Position numbers and translations under genes: made by a program
Assembly (NCBI RefSeq): GCF_002261335.1
Contig: NZ_NEVL01000003.1
Span: 1,550,001 to 1,614,000 of the forward strand
DNA: 64,000 nucleotides
Source of the DNA: Bordetella genomosp. 1
GTDB lineage: Bacteria; Pseudomonadota; Gammaproteobacteria; Burkholderiales; Burkholderiaceae_B
Direction of reading: 5' to 3'
The notes under the pieces: model-generated
The model's input: only the letters and a program-made list of their open reading frames with translations
What the model was told of the DNA's origin: nothing
Databases searched by the model: none
Shown: positions 17,515-25,403 of the stretch, piece by piece
Numbering within the stretch: position 1 is the stretch's first letter
Layout of the letters: every line of letters starts with the position of its first letter

Positions 17515-18420
17515 ATGGCAAGCAAAGAACTGTCGCGCATCGGCGCCGTGCAGGGATCGATCAAGTGGGGGGTGGCCGGCGCCGTCGTGTTCGTGGCGAT
17601 CCTGATGCTGGCGTTCGGGTCGTGGTTCCAGGTGGACCAGGGCGAGCGCGGCGTGGTGTTGCGCAATGGCAAGATCGTCAGCGTGGCCGAGCCCGGCCTG
17701 GGCTTCAAGGTGCCGGCGATCGACACCGTGAGCACGATCTCCGTGCGCGACCACACCATCACGTTCGGCGGGCGCGGCTCGTCGCCGCTCGAGGCCTACA
17801 GCTATGACCAGCAGCCGGCCAGCCTGCGCGTGTCGATCACCTACCAGGTGCCGCCTGAGAAGGTCGCCGACCTGTATTCGGAGTACCAGACCCTCGCGAA
17901 CCTCGAGCAGCGCGTGATCGAGCGCCGCACGTATGACGTGGTCAAGAACGTGTTCGGCAAGTACACCGCCGTGAGCGCGATCCAGAAGCGCGAACAGATG
18001 GGCATGGATGCGAACGCCGCCATGCGCGCCGCGCTGCAGGACGTGCCGGTGACGGTGGTGAGCGTGCAGATCGAGGAAGTGGGCTTCTCGAAAGCCTATG
18101 AGGACAGCATCGAGAAGCGCATGCTGGCCCAGGTGCAGATCGAGACCACGCGCCAACAGAAGCAGACCGCCGAGATCCAGGCAGAGATCCAGGTCGTGCA
18201 GGCCGAGGCGTCCGCGAAAGCGCGCGTGGCCGCGTACAAGGCGGAAGCCGACGGCATCAAGCTGCGCGGCGATGCCGAGGCCGCGGCGATCGAAGCCAAG
18301 GCCCGCGCGCTGGCGACCAACACCAATCTCGTGAACCTGAACGCCGTCGAGAAGTGGGACGGCAAGCTGCCGGAAACGCAGGTGCCGGGCTCCGCCCTGC
18401 CCTTCATCGGCATCAAGTAA
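17515..18420 (+). CDS. SPFH/Band 7 (prohibitin-like) membrane protein
   Basis: This 301-residue protein has one N-terminal membrane span (about 20-40), then a Band 7 domain starting VDQGERGVVLRNGKI. A long Ala/Glu/Lys-rich coiled coil (200-270) follows, as in prohibitins. It probably forms large oligomeric cages on the periplasmic face, a scaffold for proteases or lipid domains. It is a separate branch from the hflK/hflC pair found later in this window. Its stop lies 23 bases from the end of the tail locus. Confidence 0.88.
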   Translation: MASKELSRIGAVQGSIKWGVAGAVVFVAILMLAFGSWFQVDQGERGVVLRNGKIVSVAEPGLGFKVPAIDTVSTISVRDHTITFGGRGSSPLEAYSYDQQPASLRVSITYQVPPEKVADLYSEYQTLANLEQRVIERRTYDVVKNVFGKYTAVSAIQKREQMGMDANAAMRAALQDVPVTVVSVQIEEVGFSKAYEDSIEKRMLAQVQIETTRQQKQTAEIQAEIQVVQAEASAKARVAAYKAEADGIKLRGDAEAAAIEAKARALATNTNLVNLNAVEKWDGKLPETQVPGSALPFIGIK

Positions 18421-18443
18421 GTCGCGCGCGCCGCAGCCGCCGC

Positions 18444-18911
18444 CTAGGGCGCGGCCGGCTGCAGCGCCCGCACGTAGTCCTGCAGGCCGTTCACCTGGTC
18501 GGCCCATCCTGCAGCATCGCGGCCCAATCGTTCATATCCTGCGACACACGCCGCAATAACGCCGATCCAGTCGGGACCGGTGTCATCAGGTCGGCCGCCG
18601 GCGCCGGCAGCCGCGGCGCGGCGCTCGGCGCGCTCGCGCAACAGCCCGTCAATGCGGCGGCGCTGATCAGCCACGTCAGCCTGTGCAGCCTCGCGCGCCG
18701 CCACCGCCTCGCGATAGCGCTCATCGGCACGATCCCTCTCCTCTTGCATGGCACGCTCCACGCGCACCTGTTGTTGCCAGGACGCCAGGCGCTGCGCCGC
18801 TTCGCCCGCCCGATACTGCGCGGCGCCGTAGGCGCGCACGAACAGCACCGCCACGAGCGCCAGCGCCAGCGCCAGCACCACCGGCCACAGCCCGCGCAGC
18901 AGCGCGCTCAT
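18444..18911 (-). CDS. Rz-like inner-membrane spanin
   Basis: This 155-residue protein has one N-terminal membrane span (about 8-28) and a long periplasmic coiled coil rich in Arg, Glu and Gln (35-110), the architecture of phage Rz (i-spanin). It starts in an ATGA overlap with the endolysin gene. A lipoprotein frame of Rz1 type is nested inside it. With that partner it would fuse inner and outer membranes in the last step of lysis. Confidence 0.8.
   Translation of the reverse strand: MSALLRGLWPVVLALALALVAVLFVRAYGAAQYRAGEAAQRLASWQQQVRVERAMQEERDRADERYREAVAAREAAQADVADQRRRIDGLLRERAERRAAAAGAGGRPDDTGPDWIGVIAACVAGYERLGRDAAGWADQVNGLQDYVRALQPAAP
18491..18724 (-). CDS. Rz1-like outer-membrane spanin lipoprotein, nested in Rz
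   Basis: This is a 77-residue frame wholly inside the Rz gene in another reading frame. After a basic N-terminus and a hydrophobic stretch comes LTGC with Cys28 as lipidation site. The mature part starts with a proline-rich segment (PSAAPRLPAPAADLMTPVP), typical of Rz1. I chose the ATG at 18724; one ten codons earlier is possible. Nested Rz1 genes are known in lambdoid phages. Confidence 0.75.
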   Translation of the reverse strand: MSAIARRWRRARLHRLTWLISAAALTGCCASAPSAAPRLPAPAADLMTPVPTGSALLRRVSQDMNDWAAMLQDGPTR

Positions 18912-19459
18912 GGCTGCCCCGAGAGGCAGAGCGCGCGTTCGGCCAGCCGGCGCTGGTAGAGGCCGCGCACGAAGGTCTTGCGGCCGGCCTGCGTGACGTA
19001 CGACCAGACCGGCGTGCCATCCGGCGCGTGCGCCAGCGCGTCGCAGCCGGCCGCGAGCTCGCCGGCGTTGATCAACGCCACCGCGCGGCTCGCGCAGGTG
19101 CTGGGAACGCCGAAGTTGTGGGCATGGCTGCTCAGCGCGTCGAACACCGCCTGGCTGACGGGCACGCGGATGCATGCGGCCAGCGCACGCTGATCGCGCG
19201 ACACCACCCAGCGCTCGGCGTCGAGGCACTGTTGCGCGGTCCAGGTATCGCCGATGCGCAGCGGCACGGGGCTGGTGTGCGGCGTGATGCCCTTGCACAC
19301 CGTGGGCAGGCCGTTCGCCAGGCGATCGGCGTAGACCACGTGGATGCCGCTGCCCTCCCAGCGCCCGAGGTGGTCCTGCAGACCGGGCGAGAACAGCATC
19401 AGCGATCCGCTGGTGAGCAGCGCGGCGGCGCCGCCGGCGAGCTTGAGCGCGGGCCTCAT
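18908..19459 (-). CDS. SAR-type endolysin, GH24 lysozyme family
   Basis: This 183-residue muramidase-type endolysin has Glu35 in RWEGSG as catalytic acid, followed by Asp45 and Thr53 in LPTVCKG. This is the T4-lysozyme Glu/Asp/Thr arrangement with slightly longer spacing. The N-terminus (residues 5-25) is weakly hydrophobic and rich in Ala, Gly, Leu and Ser, as in signal-anchor-release endolysins that wait tethered in the membrane. Six cysteines follow. It overlaps both lysis neighbours by ATGA. Confidence 0.83.
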   Translation of the reverse strand: MRPALKLAGGAAALLTSGSLMLFSPGLQDHLGRWEGSGIHVVYADRLANGLPTVCKGITPHTSPVPLRIGDTWTAQQCLDAERWVVSRDQRALAACIRVPVSQAVFDALSSHAHNFGVPSTCASRAVALINAGELAAGCDALAHAPDGTPVWSYVTQAGRKTFVRGLYQRRLAERALCLSGQP

Positions 19460-19740
19460 TTGAAACCTCGCCAGGCCGATCCTGCCGTCAGGACCGCAGC
19501 CACGAGCCCGACGATACAGGCGAGCGGCCGCGCGATCCTGCCCAGGCCCTGCAGCACGCGAAAGCCGCCGGAAAGGGCCTGGAAGGTATCCACGATGTCC
19601 TGGGTGTTGCGGTCGATCTGCTGAATGAGATCGGTGTTGCGCGCGGTGATTTCTGCATTGGCCGCCATGTCTCTTTCAATCTGGGCAACACGCGCGTTCA
19701 GATTTTCAATGGCGGCATCGATTCGGGGATCGTCTGCCAC
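19456..19740 (-). CDS. XhlA-like lysis protein (holin-associated)
   Basis: This 94-residue protein has an N-terminal coiled coil (about 8-58, with repeated Ile/Asn/Asp heptads) and one C-terminal membrane span (about 70-88) with a short basic tail. This matches XhlA/hemolysin-type lysis proteins. It is first in the lysis cassette and overlaps the endolysin start. No separate multi-span holin is visible, so this protein may depolarise the membrane itself and release the SAR endolysin. Confidence 0.65.
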   Translation of the reverse strand: MADDPRIDAAIENLNARVAQIERDMAANAEITARNTDLIQQIDRNTQDIVDTFQALSGGFRVLQGLGRIARPLACIVGLVAAVLTAGSAWRGFK

Positions 19741-19990
19741 GGGGGCTCCTTGCCGGCGCTGCGCCGGCGATGACGAAGGCCGTGCCAGACGGCCGTTCTA
19801 ATGAAAAAAGCCACCGGGGCGGTGGCGGAGAAAGTTGTGCATCGATGCTCCGGTCTGTGCGGCCAAGGTCGGGCGGCGCGGCGGGCCTACCCCAGCGCGC
19901 CCGGCGAACTTCGGTTTGGAGTTCACCATGTCCAAGTTCCGATCATTGGTTCGACCGGCCGGCACCGCGGCACCTGCCGGAGATCGCGGG

Positions 19991-20380
19991 TCAGTCGCTG
20001 TCATGAGGCATCGAGGGAAAGACTGCCGTCGCGGGAAACCCCGGCTGTGCAGGAAGATCGCGCAACGCCTGCCGATACGGCCGCCACCTGCGCTGGATCT
20101 CTTGGGGAACGTCGCATAGCTGCGTCCAGTCGGAGTCGCGCAGCAACGCATCCCGCCGCGACCGTAGGTGGCGAGTCCACTGCGGCACGTCAGGCGCGGG
20201 AGGATCCACCGCAACCGGTTGTCCTCCCGCGCCGGCAACGATGCGTTGCCCCGTACCCTGCGCGCTCAATAGCGCAGCATGCTTGGCGCGCGCCACCGGA
20301 ACGACGTCCCGCGGCACCGTATCGCCATGAATCTGCGAGTCGAAGAATCCGCCTTCAGAGGGGCTGTACATGATGGCCAT
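19991..20380 (-). CDS. Tail fibre assembly chaperone, type B
   Basis: This 129-residue protein begins MAIMYSPSEGGFFD and has a C-terminal segment RRDALLRDSDWTQL...YRQALRDLPAQPGFP, a signature of phage tail fibre assembly chaperones. GGAGG precedes the ATG at 20380. It lies 10 bases after the last fibre gene and probably folds that fibre's tip. Its C-terminal half differs clearly from the two 157-residue chaperones upstream. Confidence 0.75.
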   Translation of the reverse strand: MAIMYSPSEGGFFDSQIHGDTVPRDVVPVARAKHAALLSAQGTGQRIVAGAGGQPVAVDPPAPDVPQWTRHLRSRRDALLRDSDWTQLCDVPQEIQRRWRPYRQALRDLPAQPGFPATAVFPSMPHDSD

Positions 20381-20390
20381 GAGGCCTCCA

Positions 20391-21062
20391 TCAAGCGCCA
20401 ATGGCAAACCAGCGGATGCTCCCCGCCGACTGGCTGTTGTTACTCAGGTGCACGAACTGAAAGCTGGTCCGGGAATGGCTGATCACGTTGGCGCCCTCAC
20501 CCGTCGTGTCCGAGTTGAAGGCGGAAACAATGACGGAGAACGCAGTGCTCGGAAATGCGACCGGATAAGTCACTGTGCCGATGCCCGCCACTGCCACGCT
20601 CGCCCGCCCCCACTGAATGATGACGCCGCCGGGAAACTTCTGGTACCCATTGTCTGCCTTGAGCTGGTTGTTCCCCATGAACGCGTCGGCCAGCTTGGCC
20701 GGCGTCAGGGCGCTGCTGTCGTCCTCCCACGCCTGCGCCATGGCGCGGGTCGCGATGGGCAGAACGCCCGCGTTGCTCTCGGAGGCGGACGCGATCGACG
20801 CGATCACCGCCCGCGTCAGACGCGCAACGAACGCAGCCGTGTCGCCATCGTCGAGCACGTCTTCGCCGGACCGATCGGCCACGAATTGAGCCAGGCTGGA
20901 CGTGACGAACGAAGCCTGTCGCAGCGTGGTGTTGACCTCTTGGGAACGCGCCACGCCGGCCTGAAAGCCTGCCAGTCGCGCTTCGAGCGCGGCGTACTCC
21001 TGCGGAGAAAGTACGTTGGCGCTTGGCATGACGCCGAAGGGAAGAATTTGATTGATTGCCAA
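20391..21062 (-). CDS. Short tail fibre paralogue 1 (TTG start)
   Basis: This 223-residue protein shares the MAINQILPFG N-terminus and the ARSQEVNTTLRQASFV segment with three other fibres upstream, which should attach it to the baseplate. It lacks the middle SPAFTG linker seen in the others. The C-terminal domain starts FPGGVIIQWGR and is unique, the expected receptor-binding tip. The homologous start codon is TTG, preceded by AGGTTATTT. Confidence 0.78.
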   Translation of the reverse strand: MAINQILPFGVMPSANVLSPQEYAALEARLAGFQAGVARSQEVNTTLRQASFVTSSLAQFVADRSGEDVLDDGDTAAFVARLTRAVIASIASASESNAGVLPIATRAMAQAWEDDSSALTPAKLADAFMGNNQLKADNGYQKFPGGVIIQWGRASVAVAGIGTVTYPVAFPSTAFSVIVSAFNSDTTGEGANVISHSRTSFQFVHLSNNSQSAGSIRWFAIGA

Positions 21063-21294
21063 AATAACCTCGTCGAGTGAATGAATTGAGTGAGACGGTT
21101 CAGCCGCGTGCTGTGTTCTTTCTGAAAGCGGACATCCCCCCCCGCACGGATAAGCACAGATGCGGAGGCGCTCGGTCGAATGACACAGCTCTCAACGCCC
21201 AGCCGCCCCGAATCCGCTCTCTCCGGCATCCGGCAGCAGGCGGTCGCCCGCGCATTCCGCCAAATAACGGCGGGATGGCGCAGGTCTTGCCTCA

Positions 21295-22077
21295 TCACCA
21301 ACCCAGCGCCGTCCAGTGGATGCCACGGGTGCCGAGGCGACCGTCGTACTGGATGACCTTGGCCCACATCTGGCCGGCATTGCGCACCGCCAGCTCGACG
21401 AAGCACGAGGACGTCGTCGTGCTGTCGATCGCAGACATCGCCGTGGCGCTGACATTCAGCACGCCGTTCGGAAAGGCGCTCGGGAAGGTGATGTTGCCCG
21501 TGTTGGTGATCGTGAGTTCGCCCCACTGCAGGATCAGGCCGCCGGGCAGCTTCTGGAAGCCCTGGCCCGAGAGCTGCTGATTGGCGCCCTTGAAGCTGTC
21601 GGCCAGCTTCCTGGGCGTGAGTGCCGTGCCGTCGTCGACCATGGCCTGGGCCAGGGCCGTCGTCGCGAGACGGATCAGGCCCGCGCGGGACTCGGTGGAC
21701 AGTTCGCTGAACGACGCCAGCGCGGACTCCACGAAAGCAGTGGTCGCGACGCGGCTCGAGTTGTCCTGCGGCGCCGGCGTGGGCGCCGTGGGCGCGCCGG
21801 TGAAGGCCGGCGACGCCGCCAACGCGGCGATCAGCTTGCCGACCAGCCCGGCCACGTCGCCGTCGTCGAGCACGTCCAGGCCGGAGCGCTCGACGATGTA
21901 TTGCGCGAGCGCGCTGGCCACGAACGAGGTCTGCCGCAGCGGCGTGTTGACTTCGGATGACCGGGCCACGCCCGACTGAAAGCCGCCGGCGCGCGCGCCG
22001 AGGTCTGCATACTCTTCCGGCGAGAGCACGTTGGCGCTCGGCACCAGGCCAAACGGAAGGATCTGGTTGATTGCCAC
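21295..22077 (-). CDS. Short tail fibre paralogue 2 (GTG start)
   Basis: This 260-residue protein has the shared N-terminal region (1-90), a SPAFTGAPTAPTP linker near residue 100 and a ATTAFV segment, then a distinct C-terminal tip beginning LPGGLILQWGE. The start is GTG at 22077 behind GAGG. No chaperone gene follows directly; 232 nt separate it from fibre 1. Confidence 0.78.
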   Translation of the reverse strand: MAINQILPFGLVPSANVLSPEEYADLGARAGGFQSGVARSSEVNTPLRQTSFVASALAQYIVERSGLDVLDDGDVAGLVGKLIAALAASPAFTGAPTAPTPAPQDNSSRVATTAFVESALASFSELSTESRAGLIRLATTALAQAMVDDGTALTPRKLADSFKGANQQLSGQGFQKLPGGLILQWGELTITNTGNITFPSAFPNGVLNVSATAMSAIDSTTTSSCFVELAVRNAGQMWAKVIQYDGRLGTRGIHWTALGW

Positions 22078-22138
22078 AATTACCTCATCGAATCATTGAG
22101 TCTTATCGCGTCGCAGTGCGCCGCAGCCTGCCAGCAGG

Positions 22139-22612
22139 CTATGCCTGCGGCAGCTGCAAAGCAGGGAGCGACGAGATCAAAGTCGCAACCGACGGCATCG
22201 TGATCGTTCCAGCATTCACCCGGTCGAACACATCGTGGCAATGTGCCCACACGCGCGAGCGCCAAGCGCGGAATGCAAGGCCTTCCGCCTGATAGCGGGG
22301 CACCGACGATTCATCTGCATATGAAATAGCGTCCGCCAGGCTGGCATAGCGTTGATTGCGTGCCGCCGTATCCAGCACCTGCTGAACGGCGACGATGCGG
22401 AGCTGCTCCTGCTGCGCCAGGCTGAGCGGCGGAGGGTCGCCCAGCACCGGAAAACCACGTTCGTCCAGAACGATGAGCCTGCCGCTGGCCTGGCCCGCGA
22501 TCAACGTGGCGTGCTGCTCTGCAGAAATCTCGACTTCGTCGCCGACTTTGCCGTACGGTGCGCCGGGATAAAAGCCCCCGGTGGTAGCGCTGAAGAAAAC
22601 TGTGGTGTTCAT
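22139..22612 (-). CDS. Tail fibre assembly chaperone, type A, copy 2
   Basis: This 157-residue protein contains FFSATTGGFYPGAPYG, VGDEVEISAEQH and a C-terminal helical domain with YASLADAISYADE. It has the same length as, and is clearly homologous to, the chaperone at 23657-24130. It starts 4 bases after the fibre 3 stop, so the pair is translated together and it likely serves fibre 3. Confidence 0.75.
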   Translation of the reverse strand: MNTTVFFSATTGGFYPGAPYGKVGDEVEISAEQHATLIAGQASGRLIVLDERGFPVLGDPPPLSLAQQEQLRIVAVQQVLDTAARNQRYASLADAISYADESSVPRYQAEGLAFRAWRSRVWAHCHDVFDRVNAGTITMPSVATLISSLPALQLPQA

Positions 22613-22616
22613 AAGT

Positions 22617-23411
22617 TCATCGTCCCAAAGCAAAATAGTTGATCTGCACAGTGTGGCCAGTCGCCATGCCACCGGCGTTGACCCAAGAGAAATCGGTCAG
22701 GCTCTTTCGGCTCACGAAAACGGTGCCGAGGTCGTTCGCGTTGGTTCCATCCTTGTATTCTTCGGCGATGAGGAGACAAACAAGGCTACTGGCATAGGCC
22801 CGAGGAAACGTGACCGTCGTCGAGGAGATCGCGGGATGTGACTCTAGCGAGGTTCCCCATTGCAGAACCAGACCGTTCGGCAGTCTTAGATAACCTTGAG
22901 CAGCTTCGCCCAGGTTCGGGCCGCCGAATGCATCGGCGAGTTTCCTGGGGGTCAGGGCAGTCCTATCGTCATTGAGCGCCTGGGCCAGCACGCCGGTCGC
23001 AAGGCGCACGATGCCGAGATGATCCTCGTCGGCTTCGTTCCCAAGCGGCGCGAGCGCCGAGCTCACAAAGGACGTCGTCGCCAGGCGCTCAGAGCTGTCT
23101 TCTACGGCCGGTGTCGGCGCAGTCGGCGTCCCGGTGAAGGCGGGCGAAGCCGCCAATGCAGCGGTCAGCTTTTCCACCAGCCCGGTCACGTCGCCATCGT
23201 CCAGTACATCTTGGCCGGAGCGGTCACTGATGTATTGGCCCAGTGCAGATGCCACGAAGGAAGCCTGGCGCACGGGAGTGTTGACGTCCTTGGATCGGGC
23301 CACGCCCGACCCAAAGCCCGCTGTTCGCGAAGCGAGCGCCGAGTATTCTTCGGGCGTCAGGACGTTCGCGCCCTGCGCCAGTGCAAAGGGGAGAATTTGA
23401 TTGATCGCCAT
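22617..23411 (-). CDS. Short tail fibre paralogue 3
   Basis: This 264-residue protein is nearly the same as fibre 4 over the first 160 residues, including SGQDVLDDGDV and SPAFTGTPTAPTP, and also resembles it at the very C-terminus (VQINYFALGR). The tip domain begins LPNGLVLQWGT and differs most between about 185 and 225. It has an ATG start at 23411. Synonymous codon differences from fibre 4 are frequent, so the duplication is not recent. Confidence 0.8.
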   Translation of the reverse strand: MAINQILPFALAQGANVLTPEEYSALASRTAGFGSGVARSKDVNTPVRQASFVASALGQYISDRSGQDVLDDGDVTGLVEKLTAALAASPAFTGTPTAPTPAVEDSSERLATTSFVSSALAPLGNEADEDHLGIVRLATGVLAQALNDDRTALTPRKLADAFGGPNLGEAAQGYLRLPNGLVLQWGTSLESHPAISSTTVTFPRAYASSLVCLLIAEEYKDGTNANDLGTVFVSRKSLTDFSWVNAGGMATGHTVQINYFALGR

Positions 23412-23656
23412 GCATACCTCATCGAATCATTGAGTACAGAACTGCTGCAGCATGAGCGCAGTTCATCCATAGAAAGAATTGCCGAACACCAGCGTGCTCC
23501 GCGCTGTCGCCGATAGCTCGCGCGACGTTTTCGCCAGACGATTCCAGCGAGTGATCAGACCGCCACTCCCGATTGACCTCAAAAGAGGGCGTTTTTGAAG
23601 ATAGGGAATATTGCCGCTCCCCGATTTACATGCGAGTGGTCTTGCGACGATCCTTG

Positions 23657-24130
23657 TCATTCGACCGATAGGTTCATCATCGGCAAAGACGCGAGCAGGC
23701 TCTCTTCTGTCGGCATGTCCTCGACTCCCGACCTGACGCGTGCGAACAGGGGGTGGCAATAGGCCCAAACCAAAGAACGCCAGGCTCTGAATGCTCTTCC
23801 TTCAACCTGGAAACGTGGGACAGCGGGTTCTTCTGCATAGGAAATCGCATCAGCAAGGCTTGCGTACTTATGTGAACGCGCTACCTCGTCCATCATTCGT
23901 TGCACGGCGGTAATACGAGCCGTCTCAATCTGATCGGCAGAAGGTGATTCAGATTCGGCCAAAGCCGGATACCCATGCGGATCGGCTTTGATAATTTTCC
24001 CGGCGGCTTGTCCCGCGATCAGCGCGCGATGCAACTGCGCAGATATTTCGACTTCATCCCCCACTTCTCCATATGGGGCATCCGGATAGAACCCTCCGGT
24101 TGTCGGGCTGTAGAAAACGGGCATACTCAT
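23657..24130 (-). CDS. Tail fibre assembly chaperone, type A, copy 1
   Basis: This 157-residue protein, with FYSPTTGGFYPDAPYG and VGDEVEISAQLH, then a helical part with YASLADAISYAEE, is paralogous to the chaperone at 22139-22612. It starts 4 bases after the fibre 4 stop. Tail fibre chaperones assist trimerisation of their fibre's C-terminal tip and often co-evolve with it. Confidence 0.75.
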   Translation of the reverse strand: MSMPVFYSPTTGGFYPDAPYGEVGDEVEISAQLHRALIAGQAAGKIIKADPHGYPALAESESPSADQIETARITAVQRMMDEVARSHKYASLADAISYAEEPAVPRFQVEGRAFRAWRSLVWAYCHPLFARVRSGVEDMPTEESLLASLPMMNLSVE

Positions 24131-24134
24131 CAGT

Positions 24135-24920
24135 TCATCGTCCCAAAGCGAGGTAATTGATCTGCACCGTCTGGTTTGCAGCGCCGTCTCCTGAGTTGAC
24201 CCAAGAAAATCCCGCAAGGGATTTGGAGGATACGAAGACTGTCCCAACGTTGTTCGCCGTCGTTCCGTTCGGATAATGTATGGAAATCAACAGGACCAGC
24301 AGACTGCTTCTGTACGCCTTGGAGAACACAACCGGATTGATTGCCTGGACCTCTTGCGCGGCGCCCCACACCAGCGTGAGTCCATTCGGGAGCGTGAGAT
24401 AGCCGGGAACGGCTTCCATCAGGTTCGTTCCGCTGAAGGCATCGGCGAGCTTCTTCGGCGTCAGCACGGTCTCGTCATCGTTCAGCCCTTGAGCCAACTC
24501 GCTGCTCGCCAGTCGCACAATGCCGGCACGGGTCTCGGTGGCCCTGTCCCCCAATGGCAAGAGTGCCGTCTTCACAAAAGCCGTCGTCGCAAGGCGATCC
24601 GAGCTGTCTTGTTGCGCGGGCGTAGGCGCGGTCGGCGTGCCCGTGAACGCCGGCGACGCCGCCAGCGCCGCGGTCAGCTTGTCCACCAGACCCGGCACGT
24701 CGCCGTCGTCCAGGACGTCCTGGCCGGACCGCTCGCTGATGTACTGCCCCAGTGCCGAGGCCACGAAGGACGCCTGGCGCATGGGGGTGTTGACGTCCTT
24801 GGAGCGGGCCACGCCCGACCCGAAGCCGGCGGCGCGCGATGCGAGCGCCGAGTATTCCTCCGGCGTGAGCACGTTCGCGCCCGGCGCCAGGCCAAAGGGA
24901 AGAAGTTGATTGATTGCCAC
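24135..24920 (-). CDS. Short tail fibre paralogue 4 (GTG start)
   Basis: This is the first fibre gene of the array in the direction of transcription, with 261 residues. It carries the shared N-terminal attachment region, the SPAFTGTPTAPTP linker, ATTAFV, and a tip domain starting LPNGLTLVWG and ending VQINYLALGR. GTG at 24920 aligns with the ATG and TTG starts of its paralogues within a conserved leader containing GAGGTAATT. Confidence 0.8.
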   Translation of the reverse strand: MAINQLLPFGLAPGANVLTPEEYSALASRAAGFGSGVARSKDVNTPMRQASFVASALGQYISERSGQDVLDDGDVPGLVDKLTAALAASPAFTGTPTAPTPAQQDSSDRLATTAFVKTALLPLGDRATETRAGIVRLASSELAQGLNDDETVLTPKKLADAFSGTNLMEAVPGYLTLPNGLTLVWGAAQEVQAINPVVFSKAYRSSLLVLLISIHYPNGTTANNVGTVFVSSKSLAGFSWVNSGDGAANQTVQINYLALGR

Positions 24921-25403
24921 AATTACCTCGTCGAATCATGAAGTTGCGCTTCTGGGTTTCCGGCTGGAATCCCGTTGGATCTGATCGTGCGATTGAGGTC
25001 TGTTGCGCGGTTGGCGCGCTGTCTGAAAGCCGCTTACGGTGCAGCCATCGAGGCGCTCCCGTGAACGAGAGGGTGATGGAGGGGACGCGCGCCACACGCG
25101 TCGCCAGACTTCGGTGTCAAAGGTGTTTCGGCTCCTCCTTCGAGACGACCCGACGCCATGAAGCCACCTGGATAACGGGTGGCTTCATGGCATCGGGAAA
25201 ATCGAGAGACGCGTCGAGCGACGCGCCGGATCAGAACTTGATGCAGGCGAGCAACGCGACGTTGCGCTGGCCGAAAGCCTTTGGCGGTGCGTCGCGAACA
25301 TGTTGGTCTGCGTACTGACGAAGCTTCGGGTCAGGTCCACGCTGCGGCGGTTTTCCCAACGCCGTCAGTGCGGACCAGGGAACATCCGTTTGCCATCGGG
25401 AGT
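24921..25403. other. 483-nt gap between tail protein and fibre array
   Basis: No gene is supported on either strand. It contains a strong inverted repeat (separate entry) and the conserved fibre leader at its left end. The otherwise tight operon makes this gap unusual. It may hold a promoter or be the scar of a lost fibre or chaperone gene. Confidence 0.5.
25155..25191. repeat. 14-bp inverted repeat upstream of the fibre array
   Basis: GCCATGAAGCCACC (25155-25168) pairs perfectly with GGTGGCTTCATGGC (25178-25191) across a 9-nt loop. No T-tract follows on the minus strand, so it is not a standard terminator. It could stabilise or process the mRNA ahead of the fibre genes. Confidence 0.55.

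Noticed and set aside
18421-18443. Attachment site of the element at its left edge
   Set aside because: I looked for a matching repeat near 39845-40470 and at tRNA genes and found none. With no integrase, the element may no longer move.
19798-20238. Open frame between the XhlA-like gene and the fibre chaperone
   Set aside because: It overlaps the chaperone gene in another frame. Composition is arginine-rich and no ribosome-binding site is seen.
19991-24920. Diversity-generating retroelement behind the variable fibre tips
   Set aside because: No reverse transcriptase gene and no template/variable repeat pair with adenine-biased differences is present. The fibres differ across whole domains and at synonymous sites.
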